Shown in pieces: positions 16,727 through 26,946 of a stretch of DNA of 64,000 bases; position 1 is the first letter of the stretch; the number at the start of each line of letters is the position of its first letter. Source of the stretch: Burkholderia cepacia (GTDB lineage: Bacteria > Pseudomonadota > Gammaproteobacteria > Burkholderiales > Burkholderiaceae); contig NZ_LDWR01000050.1 in the NCBI RefSeq assembly GCF_001039005.1, positions 62,001-126,000 of the forward strand, written 5' to 3'. Below the pieces are notes generated by a model. It saw only the letters and a program-made list of their open reading frames with translations. It was not told where the DNA came from and made no database searches. Both the position numbers and the translations under genes were made by a program.

Positions 16727-18957
16727 ACGTTCAATGGCCGGAACGGATGCCGGATGGCGGCCGTCTGTCATCGAAAGAAGTGGATGCTGCATGGTCGACA
16801 GGCTATTGCCGTATGGTTGACCCGAGGGTGTCGTGTCAGCAGACCGTGCATATCTCGCTGTTCTTCGATGGAACGAACAACAACGACGACAAAGACAATC
16901 CGAAGTGGCGCGATTCGAATACGCAACACCATACGAACGTCGCGAGATTGTACAAAGCAGCATTGGATAAAGGCGATCGTGGGATCTATGCATTTTACAT
17001 TCCTGGCGTTGGTACACCCTTCGAAAAGATTGGCGAGAAGACGTATTCACAGGACGGAAAGGCGCTAGCGACGGGATTCAATCAGCGGTGCGTCTGGGCG
17101 TACACGCGGGTTCTCAATGCGGTGTACGACGCTATCCTGAAAGATTCCAGATGGCAATTGATCGTCGACGTCGACGCAAAAAGACTCAGCAATGATGGAG
17201 CCTTTTGTGACAAGCAAACTTTCAAGCAATGTTTCGCGCCTTACTTGAAGCGGTTGCAGGTCGCACATGGCCAAGCCTCGACCGAAAACACGATCAAAAA
17301 GATCTGGATCAACGTGATCGGATTTTCACGAGGAGCGGCTTCGGCACGTGCGTTCGTGCACAAGCTCGTGAACGAATGGGCGCCGGACGGCAGGCTGAGT
17401 GAAGAGGTAGGCCCGCGCGCGTTGCGGTATCAGGTCAATTTCATGGGGTTGTTCGACACGGTGGCGTCTGTCGGTTTGCCGGACTCGTTTCGTACCGCGC
17501 TGAACCTGGACGTCCTCGACGGTCATGCGCATTTTGCGAGCAACGGCGGACTCGCGATTCCCGACTCCGTTCGAAACTGTGTGCATGCGTTCTCGATCCA
17601 TGAGCAACGCATGAGCTTTCCGCTTGACTCGATTCGTCAGGGCGATAGCTACGCTGGTGGAGAGGTGCGGCGCGAGGTTGCCTATCCGGGCGTGCATTCG
17701 GACGTGGGCGGCGGTTACGGGCCAGGCGAGCAGGGCAAGGGCTGCGACAAGAATGGTAAAGGCATGGATGCACGCAAGCTCAGCCAGATTGCCTTGCACG
17801 ATATGTACATCGCTGCACTTCGGTACGGCGTACCGTTGATGAAAGCAGATGCCATTTTGGAGAATGAATATCTGAGACCGGATTTTGAATTACACCCCGA
17901 CACCATTGCCGCCTTCAACGCTTGGCTCCAGACGACCAGCCCTGTCACCCACCTGGAAGATGCCATACGCTTCGGTATGGCGCAGATGTTGAGTTGGCGC
18001 GCATTGCGCGCGCAGGTTTCGGGCGGCAGCTATGTCACGAACCAGGATTTTTTCAAATGGGCGAAGGAGGATCGGCTGACGCCTCGCAAGGTCACGCAGG
18101 CGCTCGAGAAGGCGAAGCTGGACGATCTCCGCCTGCGGGAACTGAATGCCCGGAGGAACGCAGCGATCGGCGCCTTGTCGCTGGCGAAGGCGAGCAGGTC
18201 GTACCCGGAAAACGTTCCGGCGGTCGATGCAGCACAGAAGGAAGTCGATGCCGCCGACGAAGCGATCCGGGTCCGAACCGAAGCGTTATGCGCGGAAGTC
18301 GCCTACCCTGACGTCACGCCGCCGCAACGGCCCGAGTCTGCCCGCCCGGGGGAAGGGGCGGGCGACATCACGACCAACGACCAGACCGATTTGCGTCAGG
18401 GTGCGGAGGAAATGCGTCTATTGCTGGCGCACCTTCACCCCGATCAGCGCGAGAAACTGGATGTCGAGGAGAACGACGCGGTGGTACGGCCGCCGGAGTA
18501 TCTCGCCACCGTCAATCACGCAAAGGCACTCTCGGTGCCGCATGCGAAACCGGGCTCCCAATCAGGCTCTCAATCGGACTCCGATTCGTCTCGCATGTCG
18601 CTGGTGGACGTCGGCGTGATCAAATTTCACGCAGCGCGCACGTCGCTTGCAAAGGCGTACAACGAAGCCGACGACGTGTTGCCGAAGCCGGTCGCGGAAG
18701 TCGCTTCGTTTCTTCGGCAGCACACGTCCGAGCACGCATTCACGACGCTGCCCACAGCGGTGTCGAACCTGTACGACAACTACGTGCACGACAGCCGCTG
18801 CTGGTTTCGCGTGCCGTACTTCCACGAGTATGCACCCGGCGGATATGGCTGGCCGCGCGTGATTTTCGTCGGCAAGAAGCGCGTACCGTGGCTTGGGAAA
18901 GATCCGCTTGCCGTTGCTTTCCATATGTTCGATTCGGTCGAGACCGCGGTGGCGTGA
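16723..18957 (+). CDS. tle1: Tle1-type T6SS phospholipase effector (DUF2235)
   Basis: A 744-residue protein with a DUF2235/T6SS Tle1 alpha/beta-hydrolase domain over about residues 35-430. The opening ISLFFDGTNNNDDKDNP is characteristic. The GxSxG nucleophile elbow is GFSRG with Ser202. Likely partners are Asp245 in GLFDTVASV and His325 in PGVHSDVGGGYG. Residues 440-744 are a helical, charged C-terminal region of unknown role. Tle1 enzymes hydrolyse membrane phospholipids of target cells after T6SS delivery. Two presumed immunity lipoproteins lie upstream, and DUF4123 adaptor and PAAR genes lie downstream. Base composition is more AT-rich than the core tss genes at the 5' end, suggesting exchange of this cassette. 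Confidence 0.88.
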   Translation: MNVQWPERMPDGGRLSSKEVDAAWSTGYCRMVDPRVSCQQTVHISLFFDGTNNNDDKDNPKWRDSNTQHHTNVARLYKAALDKGDRGIYAFYIPGVGTPFEKIGEKTYSQDGKALATGFNQRCVWAYTRVLNAVYDAILKDSRWQLIVDVDAKRLSNDGAFCDKQTFKQCFAPYLKRLQVAHGQASTENTIKKIWINVIGFSRGAASARAFVHKLVNEWAPDGRLSEEVGPRALRYQVNFMGLFDTVASVGLPDSFRTALNLDVLDGHAHFASNGGLAIPDSVRNCVHAFSIHEQRMSFPLDSIRQGDSYAGGEVRREVAYPGVHSDVGGGYGPGEQGKGCDKNGKGMDARKLSQIALHDMYIAALRYGVPLMKADAILENEYLRPDFELHPDTIAAFNAWLQTTSPVTHLEDAIRFGMAQMLSWRALRAQVSGGSYVTNQDFFKWAKEDRLTPRKVTQALEKAKLDDLRLRELNARRNAAIGALSLAKASRSYPENVPAVDAAQKEVDAADEAIRVRTEALCAEVAYPDVTPPQRPESARPGEGAGDITTNDQTDLRQGAEEMRLLLAHLHPDQREKLDVEENDAVVRPPEYLATVNHAKALSVPHAKPGSQSGSQSDSDSSRMSLVDVGVIKFHAARTSLAKAYNEADDVLPKPVAEVASFLRQHTSEHAFTTLPTAVSNLYDNYVHDSRCWFRVPYFHEYAPGGYGWPRVIFVGKKRVPWLGKDPLAVAFHMFDSVETAVA

Positions 18958-19016
18958 CGCACGCATCGTCGCCGTACCGAACACGGTTATCCAATGCAAC
19001 GATCTTGACAAGAGAC

Positions 19017-19901
19017 ATGGAAGCAAATTTCAACCAGGGGCCCGCCCGCCTGTTCGCGCTGATCGATGGCGCGGCGGCTCCCGAGGCGCTGCAAGCGCTG
19101 CGAGAGCAAGCCGGCGTTGAATTCAGGAACGTCTATGAAGGGCTGCCCGAGGCGGAGTCGGGATTGGCGTCGCTGTTCCTTGCGCCCGTGCCGGACCCGG
19201 ATGCCGCCTGGGTGACGGAACTGGATCGCATCGATCGTCACACGCCTTGCCTGTCGCTTGTCTGGGGACGCGTCGCGAGCGATCAACTGGCCGCGCATCT
19301 TCGTGCTTTTCTGTTCGCAGACATTGGCGACGGTGTATTGGCAATGGTTCGATTCTTCGATCCTCGCATTACCGGCGCGGTTTTCCGTGTATGGGGCGAT
19401 CGGATTCTCGACATCTTCATGGGCCCGATCGATCGATGGATGTATCGCGGCCGTCATTCAAATTGGCAACGCGTGCAGAACGACGCATTGCGCGGCGCGA
19501 AGGTATGCCGTTCGATCCTGATCGAGCTTGAACAGAAGGACGTCGACGCCTTGACCGCGCACACCGAACCGGACGAATTGCTGGCCGTGCTGGTCGAGGC
19601 CGGGTTGGTCGACGGTACGCGCCCGTATCTGGACCGGCTGGCCGATTTCATGCCGCGTTACGAGCGCGCATTGCATTGGGGGCTGACCGAGCCGGCGGAT
19701 CGATTGAGTTTCTGCCAGCAGACCTGTCTGCATGGTACGGCTTTCGACCGCCACCCCGCGATTGCGGAGGCACTGGAAGCGCGCAGGAGATCGGACATGG
19801 GCCTGGGCCAGATGTTTGACGCCGTGCCGTCCTACGTCTGGACCGAGATTTCCCGCAAGCGCAGTGCGCGGTCCGAATCTCCCAATGGCGCCAACTTCTG
19901 A
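19017..19901 (+). CDS. DUF4123 T6SS effector adaptor (Tap/Tec-like)
   Basis: A 294-residue protein whose N-terminal half (about 10-130) has the DUF4123 pattern: ARLFALIDGAA, then WVTELDRID, the LSLVWGRVASDQLAAHLR block and MVRFFDPRI. DUF4123 proteins act as chaperones that load a specific effector onto VgrG and are encoded between them. Here the gene follows tle1 by 59 bases and precedes PAAR, so Tle1 is the likely client. ATG 19017 is taken; in-frame sequence upstream overlaps tle1 and does not look like protein. Confidence 0.85.
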   Translation: MEANFNQGPARLFALIDGAAAPEALQALREQAGVEFRNVYEGLPEAESGLASLFLAPVPDPDAAWVTELDRIDRHTPCLSLVWGRVASDQLAAHLRAFLFADIGDGVLAMVRFFDPRITGAVFRVWGDRILDIFMGPIDRWMYRGRHSNWQRVQNDALRGAKVCRSILIELEQKDVDALTAHTEPDELLAVLVEAGLVDGTRPYLDRLADFMPRYERALHWGLTEPADRLSFCQQTCLHGTAFDRHPAIAEALEARRRSDMGLGQMFDAVPSYVWTEISRKRSARSESPNGANF

Positions 19902-19917
19902 GAGAAAAAAAAGCGAT

Positions 19918-20199
19918 ATGGCATTGCAAATCATTGTCGTCGGCGACGGTACGTCGCACGGAGGCCGAGTCGTCACCGGCTCCGAAACCCACATGATCGG
20001 AGGCAAGGGGATCGCGCGCTTGTTCGATCTGGTCGATTGTCCACAAAAGTATCCCGACGGACGCCCGCATGGCATCAACAAGATCGTTGAAGCCCACGCG
20101 ACTTTCACGATCGGTGGCGAGCGTGTCGCGTTGCATGGGCACCGCACCGAATGCGGCTGCACGCTGATCGGCAGCGGCACCGCAAGCATTGGAGATTGA
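19918..20199 (+). CDS. PAAR-domain spike tip protein
   Basis: A 93-residue PAAR protein. It shows the GDGTSHGGRVVTGS start, an AHATFTIGGERVALHGHRTECGC block and a C-terminal GTASIGD. PAAR proteins form the conical zinc-bound tip on the VgrG trimer and can tether effectors. No C-terminal toxin is fused. The stop lies 3 bases before tssL1, so the PAAR gene and the membrane-complex genes form one transcript. Confidence 0.9.
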   Translation: MALQIIVVGDGTSHGGRVVTGSETHMIGGKGIARLFDLVDCPQKYPDGRPHGINKIVEAHATFTIGGERVALHGHRTECGCTLIGSGTASIGD

Positions 20200-20202
20200 C
20201 GC

Positions 20203-21522
20203 ATGGCAAGAGCGAGCGAGTACCTGGAGTCCGACGCGCCGGACAAAGCATCCGACGACGTGGCGGGATCCGCGTCGTCAGACACGATCAAAGGGGCAAC
20301 CGAGATTTCGGCAGGCGGCTCGGAGTTGCGGTGGGAGGCGCCGCCGTCGGAGCCGTTCGAGCAACGGCTGGCCGCCGTGCGTTCGGCTCCGAACCCGCTG
20401 CTGGAAGCGTCTCGTGTGTTGCTTCGCGCGCAGGCCGATATGCCGGACCAATTGGCGTCGAACCGAACCATCGCGAGATTGAGGTCGCTACTCGAGCAGG
20501 AATTGCGCGTGTTCCAGAAGCTGTGCGAGCAAGCCAATATTCGCCGCGATCACACGATCGGCGCGCGGTATTGCTTGTGTACAGCACTCGATGAGGCTGC
20601 GATGCAGACCGAGTGGGGTAAAGGTGGGTCTTCAGGCATGGAGTGGATCCGGACGGGCATGGCCACGGTCTTCCATGAAGATCGACACGGCGGAGTCAAG
20701 GTCTACCTTCTGATTGGCCGTCTGCTGGAGGACGCTCATGAGCATCTGAACCTGCTGGAAGTGATCTACCGGATTCTCAGTCTAGGCTTCGAAGGACGCT
20801 ATCGGGACACGGCAGATGGCAAGCGCAAGCACGATGCGATTCGCCAACGACTCTACAACGAGATCGCGTCGCAACGCGAACCCGTGCCGGTGACGCTGTC
20901 CCCCCACTGGCAATCGGACGCAAAAGGCAAACGTCCGTCGTTCTACGATTTTCCGGTGTGGATCACCGTCACCGTCCTGTCCGTGGTTCTTCTCGGGATC
21001 TTCGGCTGGTTCAAATACGACCTGATGAGCCGCAGTGCGGTTGTGCAGACGCAGATCGCTGAAATTGGCCGTATGACGCCACCGCCCGCACCGCCGCAAT
21101 TGCATTTGAAGCAACTGCTCAAGGATGAGATCGCGGCAGGCACGGTCAGCGTCGACGAAGATGCTCGCCACAGTGCGGTGACGTTCCGGGGCGATGCGAT
21201 GTTCTTGCCCGGCGGCGTCACGATCAAAAGTGCGATGGCGCCGCTGATCGCGAAGATCGCGGGAGAAATCGTGAAAGTGCCAGGCAAGGTCACCGTGCTG
21301 GGTTACACGGACAACCTGCCAATCCGTAGTCGTCAGTTCCCGTCGAACGAGGCGCTGTCGGAGGAGCGGGCGACCCAGGTCATGCAGATGCTGCAAGCCG
21401 CTGGTGTGCCGGCCAACCGCCTCGAGGTGGTCGGCAAGGGCGATGCCGATCCGATTGGCGACAACCGTACCGCCCAGGGGCGTGCGCAGAACCGGCGCGT
21501 CGAGATTGTCGTCGCGCAATAG
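20203..21522 (+). CDS. tssL: T6SS inner-membrane protein TssL with C-terminal OmpA domain (copy 1)
   Basis: A 439-residue TssL/DotU protein. Residues 1-50 are a polar leader. The cytoplasmic DotU domain spans about 60-225 (NPLLEASRVLL; YCLCTALDEAAM; HEHLNLLEVIYRILSLGFEGRYR). A single transmembrane helix lies near 250-268 (VWITVTVLSVVLLGIFGW). A periplasmic OmpA-like peptidoglycan-binding domain follows (VLGYTDNLPI near 365; GRAQNRRVEIVV at the end). It works with TssJ and TssM in the membrane complex. GGAG lies about 8 bases before the start. A paralogue follows tssM. Confidence 0.93.
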   Translation: MARASEYLESDAPDKASDDVAGSASSDTIKGATEISAGGSELRWEAPPSEPFEQRLAAVRSAPNPLLEASRVLLRAQADMPDQLASNRTIARLRSLLEQELRVFQKLCEQANIRRDHTIGARYCLCTALDEAAMQTEWGKGGSSGMEWIRTGMATVFHEDRHGGVKVYLLIGRLLEDAHEHLNLLEVIYRILSLGFEGRYRDTADGKRKHDAIRQRLYNEIASQREPVPVTLSPHWQSDAKGKRPSFYDFPVWITVTVLSVVLLGIFGWFKYDLMSRSAVVQTQIAEIGRMTPPPAPPQLHLKQLLKDEIAAGTVSVDEDARHSAVTFRGDAMFLPGGVTIKSAMAPLIAKIAGEIVKVPGKVTVLGYTDNLPIRSRQFPSNEALSEERATQVMQMLQAAGVPANRLEVVGKGDADPIGDNRTAQGRAQNRRVEIVVAQ

Positions 21523-21547
21523 GCCAGATCCGTATCTGGAATAGAAC

Positions 21548-24500
21548 ATGAAGAAGTTTTTGTCGTTTCTCGCATCGCGCCAGTTTCTTGCGTTTCTCGC
21601 GCTGATCGTCGTTGTGCTGGTGATCTGGTTCGTCGGACCGTACTTCGCGTTCGGCGGCCTCAAACCGCTGGCCGGGGCCGGCATGCGCGTGCTGCTGATC
21701 GCTATCCTGCTCGCGGGCGTGTTGCTCTGGCTTGCAGGCAAGCCGACGAGCATCGTGTTTGTTGCGCTGCTGTGTTTGTTGATCTGGTATGCGGCGCCGC
21801 TGCTGTCGTTCGGTCATGCGTCACCGTTCGAGCCGGCGTCGATGCGGCTTGTCGCGATCGCGCTGGTATTGGCCGTCTTCGTCGTTTTCTGGGCGGTCCG
21901 AATCTGGCGGAAGATGCAAGAGGATGAGGCATTCCTGAAGAAGGTGCTTCATTTCGGCGGCAAGAAGAACGAGTCGCCTGCCGCACCGCGGTTGAAAAAG
22001 GTCGAGGCGATCGTCAGCAGCGCACTGGCGCGGCTGAAGTCAATGCGCACGGGGGCACGCGGGCCGGGCAAGCTGTTCCAGGGCAAGCGCTACCTGTATG
22101 AACTTCCCTGGTACATCACACTTGGTTCGCGTGGGGCGGGCAAGACGAGCGCGCTGCTCAACGGTGGTCTGGCATTTCCAATTGCGGAGCAAATGCAGCG
22201 TGCCGCCGGAACCCGGGCGGGTGACGTCGCTGCAGTGAACTGGTGGCTCACCAACGACGCGGTGTTGATCGACACTGCGGGCTATTACACGCGCCACGGC
22301 ACCTCGCCGGAAGCGGTAGACGAGGTCCTTGCCCCTCCATTGGCCCGATCGGCATCGGCTCCGTCAACTGACGAAAAAGCAGACGGAGCGGGCGACGAAG
22401 GAAAATCCGACGCCTCTGCCGATACCCAGGCGGCGGCCGCCACAAAGTCGAGCATCAATATCGCCCCGATCCGTGCCGACTCGAGCGTGCGGCGCGAAGA
22501 CCTCGATTGCGCGGAATGGTTGGGTTTTCTCGGCATGCTGCGGCGACACAGGCCGCGTGCGCCCATCAATGGTGCGCTGCTTGCCGTCGATCTTGACCTG
22601 CTAGCGGGCGCAGACGAGCAGCAACGCATTGCCGAGGCGTCGGCGCTGCGCGCGCGACTCGCCGAATTGCGCAAGGAGCTTGGCATCCGTTTCCCGGTCT
22701 ACGTGCTCGTCACGAAAATGGACCGTCTGACAGGGTTTGCCGAGTATTTCGGCGGACTGACTGCGGAGAGCCGCGCGCAAGCGTGGGGTTTCACGTTGCC
22801 TTACAGCAAGGAAATCGTCGCCAAGGAAGGCCTGCGCGCGCGCTGCCGTGAGGAACTGATGCAGCTCGCGGGGCGGCTGTCCGGCATGGTTTACACACGG
22901 CTGCAGGATGAGGACGAAACCATCAAGCGCCGACAGCTCGTTGCGTTGCCGGAAGCGTTCTCCGCACTGATCGTTCCGCTCGTCGACCTGATTGACCGTG
23001 TGTTCCTCGATTCCCGATACGACGATACCCAGCTTCATTCGACTCTGCGTGGCGTTTATTTCACGAGCGCGCAGCAAGACGGGAACCTCGTTATCGCGGA
23101 ACGCGATACGGTCGTGCAACGTCTTGCGCCGCAGCACGGGCAGGGCGGCGCCGCCGACACGCATGAAGGCAACCGGAGCTTTTTCCTGCACGACGTCCTG
23201 ACCCGCGTCGTGTTTCCGGAAGCGCATCTCGTCAGTCCGAACCTGCGCTGGGAGTACCGGTACCGGCTGCTGCGCGTGATCGGTCATGCGCTAGCCTTGC
23301 TGCTGTTCGTCTGGCTCGCGTTCGGTTTGCGTGTGAGCTTTGGCAGCAACAGCGAGTATCTCGACGCCGTCGGCCGCAAGGTCCAGGTGTTGGCGGCTCG
23401 CGTGACGCAGCTTTACAAGGCGCCCAAGCCGGAGGCCGTACCCGATACGCTGACCGAAGCACTCTATTTGCCGACGTATCCGAATCTGGACCTATCCGAT
23501 CCCGGCAGCACGTGGCGCTACGGTCTCTATACCCCACCGGACATCGTGACGGAGAGCGGTCGCACCTACGACGCGCTGGAGGACAACCTGCTGGTGCCGC
23601 AGATCGTGCGCCGGATGGAAGACGTGATGTCCCGGGCAATTGCCAACAAGGATCCGAAGGCCGCCTACGATGCGCTGCGCGTCTACTTGATGCTTTACGA
23701 CAACGCGAAATTCAATGCTGGCGACGTCAAGGCGTGGGTACTCGACGATTGGGCGAAGAATGACAGCGCGGCAATTTTCGGTGGCCGTGCTTCGATGATC
23801 GATCACGTGCAGCAGCTGTTTTCCGGCGACCGCGTCGTGAAGTCACCGTTGATCCGCAACGATGCGCTGATCCAGCAGGCTCGCTCGTTCCTCGACGGCA
23901 GCAACGCGACCGACCGCCTGTATCAGCGCGCAAAGGCGGCGATGCGGCAGGAGGCACCGGACGAGTTCACGCTGTTGCGTGCCGTCGGGCCGCAAGCCGG
24001 CACCGTGTTCACGCGGGCGAGCGACCAGCCACTGTCGCGCGGTGTGCCGGGTCTCTTCACGTTCGACGGGTACCGCAACCTGTTCGACAAGCGGCTTCCG
24101 GAATTCGTCCAGATCGCGCGCGACGACGATGCGTGGGTGATGGGTCGCTCGTATCTCGGCGAGGCTCAAAAAAAAACGGCTGAGATCGTGAACAACGCGG
24201 CAGGGGTGGACGATGCGCTGACGGATGCTGTCCGTCGCGAGTACCTGGTGGAATACGCGCGGCAGTGGGACGCGTTTCTCGGCGACATCCGGACGGTGAG
24301 CGGCACGAGCCTCGCGTTTAACCTTCAGGTGTTGCGCAGCTTCGCCGCCCCCGACTCGCCGCTCGCGAGACTTGCCCGCGCGGCCGTGCATGAAACGACC
24401 CTCACGGCTGCGGCGACCGGATCGGACGGTTCATTTCTTCAGAAGGCGGCCGACCAGCTCAACCAGAAGGCCGACAAGGTGCTCGGCATCCGCGCATCGG

Positions 24501-25618
24501 AACGTGTCGAACGCGAGCTCGTCGACAGCCAGTTCGCTGCGCTGCGCGAGGTCGTGACGGGCAATGCCGACTCGCAGGCCGACTCCAGGGCGACGGCCGC
24601 GCAAGCCGGCACGACGGGACTCGACGGCGTGACCAACCTGTTGAACGATTACTACACGGCGCTCACGGTTTCCGACAATGCATTGTCGAACAACAGCATG
24701 CCGCCGGCGACCGATACCGGTGCCAAGCTCAAGATGACGGCCAACACGATGCCTGCACCTTTCCGGGCAGTGCTGCTGCAACTCGCTGCGGACGGCTCCC
24801 GCGAAGTCAATCAGGGGATCGGCCAACTGCTGTCCCGGCAGATGCAGGCGGTCGTCGGCGACGCGTGTCGGCTCTCCATCGAGGGCAGCTATCCGTTTTC
24901 GCCCGACAGCAAGCGTGACGTCAGCATCGACGACTTCACCCGTGTATTCGCGCAAGGGGGCGTGATCGACGATTTCTTCGCGAAGACGCTTGCGCCGTTC
25001 GTCGATACGTCCGCGAAACCGTGGCGTTACCGGACGCTGCCCGGCGCGACCGAGCCTGTCCAGGGGCCCGACCTGGAGCCGTTCGAGCATGCGAAGGCGA
25101 TTCGCGACGTGTTCTTCAATGACCCGGGCCACAAGCAGCTTACGTGGAAGGCCGACATCCGCATTCCTGAACTGGATCCCACGATCACGAGCCTGTCGCT
25201 CGACATAGACGGCCAGAGTTCGCTCTATCGACATGGCCCGGTGGCACCTTTCACGGTGTCGTGGCCGGGGCCGCGCGGTGGTGTTCACACGGAAATCACG
25301 GCCAGTCCGCGCATTCGTCCGGATACGTCGACGATCGTGGCCGACGGACCGTGGGCGCTGATGCGGTTGTTCCGGAGGGGGCAGGTTGTCGAGACAGCCA
25401 CGCCCGGACGTACCCGCGTTGCGTTTGACTTCGATGGTCGCAAGGCGGTGCTCGACATTGCGAGCACGGGAAGTGTCGCGAATCCGTTGACGAGCGATGT
25501 GTTGAAGACATTCCGCTGCCCGACCTCGATGCCGGTATTCAATTTGTCCGATAGCGGACCGCCTCCGGGGTTGCCGCGCGGCGCGATGCCGACCAGCCCG
25601 GCAGGCGTCTTCCAATGA
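21548..25618 (+). CDS. tssM: T6SS inner-membrane protein TssM (IcmF)
   Basis: A 1356-residue IcmF-family protein. Two transmembrane helices lie near residues 15-35 and 45-70, and another near 575-595 (LALLLFVWLAFGL). The cytoplasmic GTPase-like domain has Walker A GSRGAGKT at 193-200. A low-complexity insertion (about 265-300) is rich in Ala, Asp and Ser. The long periplasmic part contains the IcmF-related and DUF1215-like regions and reaches TssJ at the outer membrane. It starts 25 bases after tssL1 and is followed within 20 bases by tssL2. Confidence 0.95.
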   Translation: MKKFLSFLASRQFLAFLALIVVVLVIWFVGPYFAFGGLKPLAGAGMRVLLIAILLAGVLLWLAGKPTSIVFVALLCLLIWYAAPLLSFGHASPFEPASMRLVAIALVLAVFVVFWAVRIWRKMQEDEAFLKKVLHFGGKKNESPAAPRLKKVEAIVSSALARLKSMRTGARGPGKLFQGKRYLYELPWYITLGSRGAGKTSALLNGGLAFPIAEQMQRAAGTRAGDVAAVNWWLTNDAVLIDTAGYYTRHGTSPEAVDEVLAPPLARSASAPSTDEKADGAGDEGKSDASADTQAAAATKSSINIAPIRADSSVRREDLDCAEWLGFLGMLRRHRPRAPINGALLAVDLDLLAGADEQQRIAEASALRARLAELRKELGIRFPVYVLVTKMDRLTGFAEYFGGLTAESRAQAWGFTLPYSKEIVAKEGLRARCREELMQLAGRLSGMVYTRLQDEDETIKRRQLVALPEAFSALIVPLVDLIDRVFLDSRYDDTQLHSTLRGVYFTSAQQDGNLVIAERDTVVQRLAPQHGQGGAADTHEGNRSFFLHDVLTRVVFPEAHLVSPNLRWEYRYRLLRVIGHALALLLFVWLAFGLRVSFGSNSEYLDAVGRKVQVLAARVTQLYKAPKPEAVPDTLTEALYLPTYPNLDLSDPGSTWRYGLYTPPDIVTESGRTYDALEDNLLVPQIVRRMEDVMSRAIANKDPKAAYDALRVYLMLYDNAKFNAGDVKAWVLDDWAKNDSAAIFGGRASMIDHVQQLFSGDRVVKSPLIRNDALIQQARSFLDGSNATDRLYQRAKAAMRQEAPDEFTLLRAVGPQAGTVFTRASDQPLSRGVPGLFTFDGYRNLFDKRLPEFVQIARDDDAWVMGRSYLGEAQKKTAEIVNNAAGVDDALTDAVRREYLVEYARQWDAFLGDIRTVSGTSLAFNLQVLRSFAAPDSPLARLARAAVHETTLTAAATGSDGSFLQKAADQLNQKADKVLGIRASERVERELVDSQFAALREVVTGNADSQADSRATAAQAGTTGLDGVTNLLNDYYTALTVSDNALSNNSMPPATDTGAKLKMTANTMPAPFRAVLLQLAADGSREVNQGIGQLLSRQMQAVVGDACRLSIEGSYPFSPDSKRDVSIDDFTRVFAQGGVIDDFFAKTLAPFVDTSAKPWRYRTLPGATEPVQGPDLEPFEHAKAIRDVFFNDPGHKQLTWKADIRIPELDPTITSLSLDIDGQSSLYRHGPVAPFTVSWPGPRGGVHTEITASPRIRPDTSTIVADGPWALMRLFRRGQVVETATPGRTRVAFDFDGRKAVLDIASTGSVANPLTSDVLKTFRCPTSMPVFNLSDSGPPPGLPRGAMPTSPAGVFQ

Positions 25619-25637
25619 GCCGCGAGGAGCCTGCGAA

Positions 25638-26858
25638 GTGACGATTTCGACTGCCGATTCGAGGAACCAGACCGGGTTGCCGGTGTCTCCATCGCTTGCC
25701 GCGCGACTGAGGGCTGCCGAACTAGCGGTAAATCCGTTGCTTGAATCCGCACACGTGTTGTTGCGCGCGCTGGCCAGCACACCCGCCTCACTGGATCCTG
25801 AAGCTGTCGTGTATCGGCGGCAATGGCTGGAACACGAGCTCAGGCTGTTCACGCGTGTCTGCAACGAGCTGAAGCTTCGTTCCGGGCACGTGGTCCGCGC
25901 GAGTTATTGCCTGTGCACCGCGCTCGATGAAGCGGCGATGAAGACGCGTTGGGGAAAGGGCGAGGCAGCAGGGGTGGACTGGCAGTCAAACAGCCTGGCG
26001 CTTGCGTTGGGCCACGATCGGCAGGGCGGTGATCGGGTGTTTCGATTGATCGATGAGGCGATGGAGAGCCCGCGCGAGCACCTTGACCTGATCGAGTTGT
26101 TTCAGAACATCCTCGATCTCGGATTCCAGGGGCGCTACCGCTTCGCGAGCGAAGGTGCGATGCGCTTGGTGAACATCCGCGAGCGGGTGCATGGCGTCGT
26201 GATGACGGGCGGACTCGGGTTCGTTCGCGACATTGAACCGATTCGGCTGCCCCGACAAACGGCGGTTGATCCGTGGGTGCGCCCTGTGACGGCGCGGCGA
26301 CCGCGCGGGCAGATTCTCGCCGGCCTGGTCGTTGCGTTGTTGCTGGCGGCGATCGGATATGCCGCTGTCGGCCATTGGGCGGGCGGCTCGCAACCTGCTT
26401 CGGCGACGTCCGTCCTCGATGCACTGACGGCGCAGCTCGGATCAAGCTTGCGCGATGAAATTGCTGCCGGGAATGTCGATTTGAGCCGCGATGTCGCGAA
26501 GAACGAGCTGACGCTCAGATTCAACGGCATGTATGGGTCCGGCGACGTGATGGTGGCACCGTGGTGGGCTTCCATGATGGCTTCGATCGGTCGGACCATT
26601 GCCGCGTCGGCACCTTCACCGCACGTCCGCGTCGTCGGCTACACCGATGCGATGCCGGCGGATATGACGCGTCAGGGTGGCAATCAAGTGCTGTCCGAAG
26701 CCCGTGCCCGGCAGGTCGCGCAGATTCTCGCGGCGTCCGGTGTGCCACAGGAACGCATCAGCGTAGCAGGACAGAGCGCTGCCGACCCTCTGGCCGACAA
26801 CGGCTCGAAGGAAGGGCGCGCGAGAAACCGGCGCGTCGAAGTGACCGTATCGAATTGA
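25638..26858 (+). CDS. Second TssL-like protein with DotU and OmpA domains (copy 2)
   Basis: A 406-residue paralogue of the TssL at 20203. The DotU domain (about 30-195) shows NPLLESAHVLLRAL, then YCLCTALDEAAMKTRWGKGE and ILDLGFQGRYRF. A transmembrane helix lies near 217-237 (ILAGLVVALLLAAIGYAAV). An OmpA-like domain ends GRARNRRVEVTV. The start is a GTG at 25638 with GAGGAG about 10 bases upstream. Both copies keep all domains. It may be a redundant TssL, a mixed partner in the membrane complex, or a specialised variant. It is the last gene of the T6SS operon. Confidence 0.9.
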   Translation: MTISTADSRNQTGLPVSPSLAARLRAAELAVNPLLESAHVLLRALASTPASLDPEAVVYRRQWLEHELRLFTRVCNELKLRSGHVVRASYCLCTALDEAAMKTRWGKGEAAGVDWQSNSLALALGHDRQGGDRVFRLIDEAMESPREHLDLIELFQNILDLGFQGRYRFASEGAMRLVNIRERVHGVVMTGGLGFVRDIEPIRLPRQTAVDPWVRPVTARRPRGQILAGLVVALLLAAIGYAAVGHWAGGSQPASATSVLDALTAQLGSSLRDEIAAGNVDLSRDVAKNELTLRFNGMYGSGDVMVAPWWASMMASIGRTIAASAPSPHVRVVGYTDAMPADMTRQGGNQVLSEARARQVAQILAASGVPQERISVAGQSAADPLADNGSKEGRARNRRVEVTVSN

Positions 26859-26946
26859 TGCAGGAAACCGAACATGTTTGGCGCGAGGCTCGATAAACTG
26901 CAACACCATGGGTGACTGCCATTCGTCGTAAGGCTTCAATGGGTGC

